DNA of 39,554 bases from an uncultured Pelagibacteraceae bacterium. GTDB taxonomy: Bacteria > Pseudomonadota > Alphaproteobacteria > Pelagibacterales > Pelagibacteraceae. Under the pieces are notes generated by a model. That model did no database searches. It worked only from the letters and a program-made list of their open reading frames with translations, and was not told the DNA's origin. Positions within the stretch are counted from its first letter, which is position 1. Each line of letters opens with the position of its first letter. The stretch spans positions 1 through 39,554 of the forward strand of contig CACJVQ010000009.1 of assembly GCA_902596915.1 (NCBI GenBank), read 5' to 3'. The position numbers were made by a program, and so were the translations under genes. Shown here piece after piece: positions 34,593 through 39,554 of the stretch.

Positions 34593-34999
34593 TGAAAATA
34601 ATTTTAGTTATGGGTTTGCCTGGAGCTGGCAAAACAACATTGGCAGACGAACTTGCCCCTAAACTCAACGCAAAAAGATTAAATGCTGACGAAGTTAGGA
34701 AAGCAGCAAATGATTGGGATTTTTCAGAAGAAGGTAGAAAAAGACAAGCAAAAAGAATGGCAGACTTTGCGTTGGAATTAAAAAATCAGGGAAATTATGT
34801 CATAGCAGATTTTATTTGCCCAACACCAGAGGCAAGAAATTTATTTCCAGCAGATTTTGTGATTTGGGTAGATACAATTAAAGAAGGAAGATTTGATGAT
34901 ACTAATCAAATGTTTGTAAAACCCGAAAAATATGATTTTCATGTAACTTCTCAAGATGCTAAGGTTTGGGCAGATAAAATAATTAAGGAGATATCATAA
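34592..34999 (+). CDS. Small P-loop kinase, APS-kinase-like
   Basis: A 135-residue P-loop NTPase. The Walker A motif MGLPGAGKTT spans residues 7-16 (Lys14), NADEVRKAANDWDFSEEGRKRQ near 36-57 resembles the substrate region of adenylylsulfate kinases, and VIADFICPTPEARNLF near 74-89 is close to the CysC pattern. It is about 50 residues shorter than bacterial CysC, with no sulfurylase genes nearby, so a true sulfate-assimilation role is doubtful. TAATG overlaps link it both to the M24 gene before and the nucleotidyltransferase after, suggesting that the kinase and nucleotidyltransferase act in sequence on one phosphorylatable small molecule. Confidence 0.72.
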   Translation: MKIILVMGLPGAGKTTLADELAPKLNAKRLNADEVRKAANDWDFSEEGRKRQAKRMADFALELKNQGNYVIADFICPTPEARNLFPADFVIWVDTIKEGRFDDTNQMFVKPEKYDFHVTSQDAKVWADKIIKEIS

Positions 35000-35373
35000 T
35001 GAGTTATGAATGGGACAATAAAAAACCAACGGCACAAATGCTTGGAAGATGGCAACCTTTTCATGAGGGCCACTATACTTTATTTAAAGAGATCATCAAA
35101 AAAACTGGTCAAGTGTGTATTCAAATTAGAGATGTACAAGGAGTTGATGATAATCCCTTCGACTTTGAAACTGTAAAAAAAAATATTGAAAATAAATTAA
35201 ATCCAGAATTTGAAGGTAGATTTAAAATAATGATGGTTCCAAACATTACAAATATTTGTTATGGAAGGGGAGTGGGCTATAAAATTGAGGAGATAGTATT
35301 ATCTGAAGAGATACAAAAAATTTCTGCCACAAAAATTAGAGCTAAAATGCGTGAGGATGGCGAGTTAAAATAA
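34999..35373 (+). CDS. Small HxGH nucleotidyltransferase
   Basis: A 124-residue cytidylyl/adenylyltransferase-fold protein. QPFHEGH at residues 19-25 is the HxGH signature (His22 and His25), and ISATKIRAK at 108-116 is the C-terminal ISSTxIR motif that contacts the triphosphate. The members closest in size are phosphopantetheine, NMN or glycerol-phosphate nucleotidyltransferases, but none fits the context. The start is in a TAATG overlap with the kinase gene and has an AAGGAG Shine-Dalgarno. The probable reaction is nucleotide transfer from CTP or ATP to a phosphate made by the upstream kinase; substrate unknown. Confidence 0.78.
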   Translation: MSYEWDNKKPTAQMLGRWQPFHEGHYTLFKEIIKKTGQVCIQIRDVQGVDDNPFDFETVKKNIENKLNPEFEGRFKIMMVPNITNICYGRGVGYKIEEIVLSEEIQKISATKIRAKMREDGELK

Positions 35374-35380
35374 CTTCAAT

Positions 35381-36154
35381 ATGAATGTAAAAATAAGAAA
35401 ATTAGGTAACGGAATTACAAATGTAATAATTAATGATCCTAAAACTTATAATTCACTATCATTTAAAACTTTGAGAGAACTTTTAAATACTTTTACTCGA
35501 TTAGATAAGGATGATGATACAAGAGTAATAATATTAGAAGGTTCCGGCAAAGGTTTTAGCGCTGGTCATAATCTTAAAGAAGTAGGTGGAATAAAAAACA
35601 GGTCAAATCACCTTAAATTATTTAATCTTTGCTCAAAATTAATGATGAAAATTGTTGAAGGAAAGAAACCAGTTATTGCAAAAGTTCATGGTGCAGCTTA
35701 TGCGGCTGGTTGCCAGTTAGCTGCAAGTTGTGACCTTGCATACAGCACAACAACAGCTACATTTGCAACTCCTGGTGTAAATATTGGATTGTTTTGTAGC
35801 ACTCCAATGGTTGCTGTTAGTAGAAAGGTGACTAGAAAAATTATGATGAAGATGCTTTTAACTGGAGAGCCAATAAATGCTAAATATGCAAAAGATATTG
35901 GTTTAATCAATGATTGTTATTCAAGTAAAAAACTTAATTCAAAAGTTCTAAAAATTGCCAAAATCATTTCTTCAAAATCAAATTTAACAATTAAAATTGG
36001 TAAGCAAGCTTTTTACAAACAATTAGAAATGCCATTAGGAGATGCATACAAATTTACGAGTAAAATGATGACTTTAAATATGGCTTCACAAGATGCAAAA
36101 GAAGGAATATCGGCTTTCTTACAAAAAAGAAAACCAAACTGGAAAAATAAATAA
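35381..36154 (+). CDS. Enoyl-CoA hydratase/isomerase family protein (ECHDC3-like)
   Basis: A 257-residue crotonase-fold protein. FSAGHNLKEV near 60-69 is the first oxyanion/CoA motif, and AAGCQLAASCDLAYS near 107-121 is the second. ATPGVNIGLFCSTPMVAVSR near 129-148 matches the ECHDC3 subgroup, which lacks the two usual catalytic glutamates at its active site. Hydratase activity is thus uncertain. Behind a DddP-like gene, hydration of acryloyl-CoA to 3-hydroxypropionyl-CoA is an attractive but unproven role. It lies 7 bases from the nucleotidyltransferase. Confidence 0.87.
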   Translation: MNVKIRKLGNGITNVIINDPKTYNSLSFKTLRELLNTFTRLDKDDDTRVIILEGSGKGFSAGHNLKEVGGIKNRSNHLKLFNLCSKLMMKIVEGKKPVIAKVHGAAYAAGCQLAASCDLAYSTTTATFATPGVNIGLFCSTPMVAVSRKVTRKIMMKMLLTGEPINAKYAKDIGLINDCYSSKKLNSKVLKIAKIISSKSNLTIKIGKQAFYKQLEMPLGDAYKFTSKMMTLNMASQDAKEGISAFLQKRKPNWKNK

Positions 36155-36175
36155 TAATTATTTTAAAATTAAACT

Positions 36176-36643
36176 ATGAACGACGATCAAATTAAATCTA
36201 TTTTAAGAAAATCAAAAGTCATTGCAATGATTGGCGTTAGTTCTGAGAAAAAAGGAGAAGATAAAAAAAATCTTAAAAGAAAACCTGCAAACGTAGTCAT
36301 GAAGTATATGCAAAACTTTGGTTACAAAGTGATACCCATAAACCCTTTTGCAGTAGGTGAAATTGTAAATGGTGAGCCAATGGTTGAAAGCTTGGATAAA
36401 GTCAAAGAAGAGATCGATATAGTTGATGTTTTTAGACCTTCAAACGAAGCAGAGGGTATTGCAAAAGAAGCAATTAAAAAAGGAACTAAAGTATTATGGT
36501 TACAGTATGGAATTCATAGCGATGAGGCTCAAACAATCGCGGACAAAGAAAATATTGAATTTATCTCTAACAGATGCATAAAACAGGAATATCAAAAACT
36601 TTTTCAAAAATCTAATCCAGTTTTTCCAGTTCTTAAAGACTAA
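36176..36643 (+). CDS. CoA-binding domain protein (YccU-like)
   Basis: A 155-residue Rossmann-fold CoA-binding protein. AMIGVSSEKKG near 18-28 is the dinucleotide/CoA loop, GYKVIPINPFAVGEIVNGEP near 50-69 is the family hallmark, and VLWLQYGIHSDEAQTIADK near 105-123 closes the fold. This is the small PF13380-type family, related to the alpha subunit of succinyl-CoA synthetase but without its catalytic histidine half. Function is unknown. It follows the crotonase gene by 21 bases and overlaps the reductase start by one base. Confidence 0.9.
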   Translation: MNDDQIKSILRKSKVIAMIGVSSEKKGEDKKNLKRKPANVVMKYMQNFGYKVIPINPFAVGEIVNGEPMVESLDKVKEEIDIVDVFRPSNEAEGIAKEAIKKGTKVLWLQYGIHSDEAQTIADKENIEFISNRCIKQEYQKLFQKSNPVFPVLKD

Positions 36644-37212
36644 TGAAAAAAATATTTTTGGTTTATGGCCATTATAATGAAAAATCTTTCAATTCAGCAA
36701 TCAAAGATGCTTTTATCAAAACAGCAGAAGAAAAAGGTCATTCAGTAGAATGTATAGATCTATATAAAGAAAAGTTTAACCCAGTATATGCTGGTGAAAA
36801 AGCTGACGAAGTAGTTTTAGATCACAGAAAAAAAATAGATGAAACTGATTTAATTGTCTTTGTAGCACCTATTTGGAACTATAGAATGCCAGCAATATTA
36901 GAAGGTTGGATAGATAAAGTATTAGCACCACCTTGGGCTTTTTCTTTTAAGAAACTTATCGGCAACCATGGTTATGCTGTTGGAAAACTAAAAAGTAAAA
37001 AAGCCATAATTTTCTGCACATATGGCTCTCCAAGATTTTCAATTACAGATTTTTTTTTAAATTTACCACTTAGAAGAATTAAAAAAGGTATTTTTAACAA
37101 GTGTGGTATTTATGACATTACCTATAAACGATATTTTGCTGTACCATTTGTTTCAAATGAAAAGAGAATTGAATTTTTGGAAGATGTTAAAAATACAGCC
37201 AGCAATCTATAG
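36643..37212 (+). CDS. NAD(P)H dehydrogenase (quinone), flavodoxin-like fold
   Basis: A 189-residue Flavodoxin_2-type FMN/FAD oxidoreductase. KIFLVYGHYNEKSFNSAIKDA near 3-23 is the phosphate-binding loop for the flavin, VFVAPIWNYRMPAILEGWIDKVL near 73-95 is the flavin-binding/dimer segment (as in NQO1/MdaB/KefF-type proteins), followed by AIIFCTYGSP. It reduces quinones or similar electrophiles with two electrons. Starting on a TAATG overlap, it belongs to the same run. A role as a reductase for the Rieske enzyme is unlikely because it lacks an iron-sulfur domain. Confidence 0.88.
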   Translation: MKKIFLVYGHYNEKSFNSAIKDAFIKTAEEKGHSVECIDLYKEKFNPVYAGEKADEVVLDHRKKIDETDLIVFVAPIWNYRMPAILEGWIDKVLAPPWAFSFKKLIGNHGYAVGKLKSKKAIIFCTYGSPRFSITDFFLNLPLRRIKKGIFNKCGIYDITYKRYFAVPFVSNEKRIEFLEDVKNTASNL

Positions 37213-37657
37213 TATCTTTTTTCTATTAATTTTTTCTTTAAATGAATTATCTGCCGAGATAAGAAAACCAAATCCAGAGATAAAACCTAAAGAAGTTATT
37301 GAGATACAACTCAATGCTTTAATGAAGAACGATAGTCCTGAAAAAGATAGCGGTATCATTCAAACCTGGTTTTTTGCTCATCCTAACAATCAAAGAGTTA
37401 CAGGACCCATTGAGAGATTTAAAAATATGATTAAGACCGATTCTTATTCAATGCTTTTAAATCATGAAAATTATGAAATTGTAGAAGTTTATAAATCAAA
37501 AGGTGTTTCAACATTTGAAGTGACCATAATGGACAAAGATAAAAAGTATTACAAATTCAAATGGCAAGTTGAAAAATATGAAATTGATGGATTTTTAAAA
37601 AATTGTTGGTTAACTACCGCTGTATCTCAACCAATGCCAATGGGCTCTTCTATTTAA
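37184..37657 (+). CDS. DUF4864-like secreted protein
   Basis: A 157-residue exported protein. I place the start at the ATG at 37184, inside the end of the preceding gene (29-base overlap). The resulting N-terminus is a good signal peptide (LKIQPAIYSIFFLLIF core, cleavage after LSA near residue 23). A longer frame from 37103 would lie mostly within the reductase gene. The mature part, with FFAHPNNQRVTGPIERFKNMI and a DKKYYKFKWQVEKYE strand pair, resembles the DUF4864 family of alphaproteobacterial periplasmic proteins. Function unknown. Confidence 0.72.
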   Translation: MLKIQPAIYSIFFLLIFSLNELSAEIRKPNPEIKPKEVIEIQLNALMKNDSPEKDSGIIQTWFFAHPNNQRVTGPIERFKNMIKTDSYSMLLNHENYEIVEVYKSKGVSTFEVTIMDKDKKYYKFKWQVEKYEIDGFLKNCWLTTAVSQPMPMGSSI

Positions 37658-37872
37658 TGAAAAAACCAAGTTTTCCAGTGCGAATTGCAATACTAATGGC
37701 AATACTTTGCATCCCACCAATTGGTGCCACTCAGATAGGATGGTATTATTTTGGACAATCCATGGGAGTAAATTTTGGTATGGCTGCAGGAGTGGTGAGC
37801 GTTATAACTGCTGCATATTTAATGTACCAAATGGGCTGGAGAGATGACGATGATGATGATTATGACTATTAG
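37657..37872 (+). CDS. Small two-span membrane protein with acidic tail
   Basis: A 71-residue protein starting at the ATG that overlaps the preceding stop by one base (TAATG); an in-frame upstream ATG at 37603 would start inside the DUF4864-like gene. It has two hydrophobic segments (about residues 7-27 and 35-58) and ends in a run of aspartates and tyrosines (WRDDDDDDYDY). No family is recognised. It probably inserts in the inner membrane with the acidic tail in the cytoplasm. Its placement between the DUF4864-like gene and a flavoprotein may be incidental. Confidence 0.65.
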   Translation: MKKPSFPVRIAILMAILCIPPIGATQIGWYYFGQSMGVNFGMAAGVVSVITAAYLMYQMGWRDDDDDDYDY

Positions 37873-37912
37873 AATTATGTTTAGTTTATAAGAAAAATTT
37901 AGTAAAAATCGC

Positions 37913-39554
37913 ATGATGAAAACAAAAGCAAAAGTTGTAGTAGTAGGTGGTGGAGTTGTTGGTGTTAGCGCTCTGTATCATTTAGCTAAAAAAGGTTGGT
38001 CAGATGTTGTTTTGATTGAAAGAAAAGAATTAACCTCAGGTTCAACATGGCACGCAGCTGGATTACTTCCATTATTTAATATGAGTTACTCAGTTGGCCA
38101 ATTACATAAATATGCTGTTAACCTTTATAAAAGCTTGGAAGAAGAAACAGGAAAGAATGTTGGATTTAGTGTTGTGTCAAATATTAGATTAGCAAACAAT
38201 AAAGATAGAATGGATGAGTACCACCAGTACGCTGGTGTTGCACAAACTATTGGCGTGGATGTAAAATTTTTAACTCCAGATCAAGTAAAAGAAATTTGGC
38301 CTTTGTGTCATACTGATGATTTAATAGGAGCAATTCAACATCCTGAAGATGGATATATTCAACCTGCTGATTTAACTCAAGCATTAGCTACTGGCGCAAG
38401 AAACAGAGGTGCTGAGATTTACAGGAACACAACAGTTCTTGCAATGAAACAAAATAAAGATGGATGGGTTGTTGAAACAGATAAAGGATCTATAGAATGT
38501 GAGCACGTAATTTCATGTTCAGGAAATTTTGCTAGACAAACTGGCAAGATGGTTGGCTTAGATATTCCAGTAATACCAGTTGAACATCAATATATTGTAA
38601 CAGAACCACACCCAGAAATTCAAAAAAGAAAAAAAGAAGGTCTTCCTGAAATGGGAGTTTTAAGAGATAGTGACAGTAGATGGTACATGAGAGAGGAAGC
38701 AGGTGGTTTGATTTTAGGACCATATGAAGATGGTGCTCCTGCCTGTTACGTTAATGGTCCCTCAAAGGAATCTGAGTATGAACTTTTTCAAGAAGATCTA
38801 GATAGACTTGCTCCTCATATTGAAGGAGCCATTCATAGAGTTCCTGCATTTGGAGAAGTAGGTGTTAAAAAAGTTTATAATGGTGCGATTTGTTATACGC
38901 CAGATGGAAATCCGATAGTTGGTCCAGCATGGGGATTAAAAAACTTTTGGATTAATGAAGGTCATAGTTTTGGCATCACTGCAGCTGGTGGAGCCGGATG
39001 GCAACTAGCCGAATGGATTGTTGATGGAGAACCTACAATAGACATGCTTGGTGTAGAACCAAGAAGATATGGTGATTATTGTTCAAAATCTTATCTTAAA
39101 GAAAAAAATGAAGAAGCTTACAGTCATGTATTTATAACCCACTTTCCAGACGAAGAAAGACCAGCCGCAAGACCTTTAAGAACAGCCCCGTGTTATGACA
39201 GAATGAAAAATCTTGGTGCAGTTTTTGGTCAAAAATTTGGATGGGAAAGACCAAACTTTTTTGCAACTGATGGCATGGAGCAAAAGGATGATTGGTCATT
39301 TAGAAGATCTAATTGGTTTAAGGCAGTTGAAAAAGAGTGCAAAAATGTAAAAGAAAATGTTGGTCTACTAGATATGACTGCTTTTGCTAAATGTAGAATT
39401 AAAGGACCTGGAGCTGAAGAATTTTTAGATAAGTTAGTAGCTAATAAATTACCAAAAAAAGTTGGTAGAATTAATTTATGTCATGCATTGAATACAAAAG
39501 GAGGCGTTCACTCAGAATTTACAATAATGAGAGAGTCGGAAAATAGTTTTTATC
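37913..39554 (+). CDS. Second DMGDH/sarcosine dehydrogenase-like FAD/GcvT protein, 3' truncated
   Basis: At least 547 residues are encoded before the window ends. The start is the ATG at 37913 (or the next codon, 37916). KVVVVGGGVVGVSALYHLA (residues 7-25) binds FAD, and LTSGSTWHAAGLLPLFN has His47 at the flavinylation position of dimethylglycine/sarcosine dehydrogenases. The oxidase domain is complete (AICYTPDGNPIVGP near 324, GHSFGITAAGGAGW near 348), and the GcvT domain starts near 480. It is a paralogue of the protein at 28688 but has WHAAGLLP rather than WHAAGNVH, closer to the animal enzymes. One may use dimethylglycine and the other another N-methyl amine. It lies 40 bases after the small membrane protein. 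Confidence 0.9.
   Translation, partial: MMKTKAKVVVVGGGVVGVSALYHLAKKGWSDVVLIERKELTSGSTWHAAGLLPLFNMSYSVGQLHKYAVNLYKSLEEETGKNVGFSVVSNIRLANNKDRMDEYHQYAGVAQTIGVDVKFLTPDQVKEIWPLCHTDDLIGAIQHPEDGYIQPADLTQALATGARNRGAEIYRNTTVLAMKQNKDGWVVETDKGSIECEHVISCSGNFARQTGKMVGLDIPVIPVEHQYIVTEPHPEIQKRKKEGLPEMGVLRDSDSRWYMREEAGGLILGPYEDGAPACYVNGPSKESEYELFQEDLDRLAPHIEGAIHRVPAFGEVGVKKVYNGAICYTPDGNPIVGPAWGLKNFWINEGHSFGITAAGGAGWQLAEWIVDGEPTIDMLGVEPRRYGDYCSKSYLKEKNEEAYSHVFITHFPDEERPAARPLRTAPCYDRMKNLGAVFGQKFGWERPNFFATDGMEQKDDWSFRRSNWFKAVEKECKNVKENVGLLDMTAFAKCRIKGPGAEEFLDKLVANKLPKKVGRINLCHALNTKGGVHSEFTIMRESENSFY

Noticed and set aside
34592..34999. Calling the P-loop kinase cysC
   Set aside because: It resembles APS kinase but is much shorter, and no sulfate activation or reduction genes are near. 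A name would overstate the evidence.
37103..37183. Upstream extension of the DUF4864-like protein
   Set aside because: These 27 codons lie inside the end of the reductase gene in another frame and would bury the signal peptide; the ATG at 37184 gives a normal exported protein.
1..39554. Mobile element, prophage, CRISPR array, tRNA or rRNA
   Set aside because: No transposase, integrase, repeat-spacer array, long direct repeat or clover-leaf sequence was seen; all spacers are short, and gene style is uniform across the window.

Overview
The window looks like a chromosome segment from a SAR11-type marine alphaproteobacterium (Candidatus Pelagibacter or a close relative). The reasons are very AT-rich DNA in every region, extreme packing (most genes overlap by 1-30 bases or sit less than 40 bases apart, and no spacer exceeds about 135 bases), and a gene set typical of that group: tetrameric sarcosine oxidase, zinc-type betaine-homocysteine methyltransferase, dimethylglycine dehydrogenase-type flavoproteins and a betaine-type ABC importer. 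The assignment rests on gene content and style, not on a marker gene. I saw no rRNA, tRNA, CRISPR array, insertion sequence or phage gene.

Layout. (1) 2-556: 3' end of a GpsA-like glycerol-3-phosphate dehydrogenase. (2) 667-7695 (+): a sugar-type ABC importer (binding protein, two permeases), a GH63/trehalase-like glycoside hydrolase, an iron-type alcohol dehydrogenase and a class I glutamine amidotransferase; a strong hairpin separates the binding protein from the rest. (3) 7687-9363 (-): formate-tetrahydrofolate ligase, with the sarcosine oxidase operon soxBDAG (9492-14598, +) running away from it. (4) 14602-17137 (-): a BT1/folate-transporter-like protein, an unknown protein and an acetyltransferase; then an SRAP protein (+) and purK-purE (-). 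(5) 19423-22819 (+): a four-gene cassette of an unusual M19 dipeptidase homologue, a 551-residue orphan, a probable DUF3726 protein and a 55-residue two-CxxC protein that automated calls could miss. (6) 27512 down to 22816 (-): betaine-type binding protein, ABC permease, MetF-like reductase, DmdA-related GcvT-family protein and a Yip1-like membrane protein. (7) 27646 to the right edge (+): a long, nearly gapless run of BHMT, a DMGDH-like flavoprotein, a SAM methyltransferase, a Rieske oxygenase, a SET protein, an M24 protein with DddP-type active-site residues, a small P-loop kinase, a small HxGH nucleotidyltransferase, an enoyl-CoA hydratase homologue, a CoA-binding protein, a flavodoxin-fold reductase, two small proteins and a second DMGDH/sarcosine dehydrogenase-like gene cut by the window end.

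Taken together, the window reads as an island for osmolyte scavenging and one-carbon oxidation. Glycine betaine would be imported, demethylated by BHMT to dimethylglycine, then oxidised by flavoproteins and sarcosine oxidase to glycine, with methyl groups collected on tetrahydrofolate. A MetF-like reductase and Fhs could carry those C1 units to formate. The least explained parts are the MetF/DmdA-like pair inside the betaine transporter operon, the M19-like/orphan/DUF3726/CxxC cassette, and the Rieske-SET-DddP-like-kinase-nucleotidyltransferase stretch.
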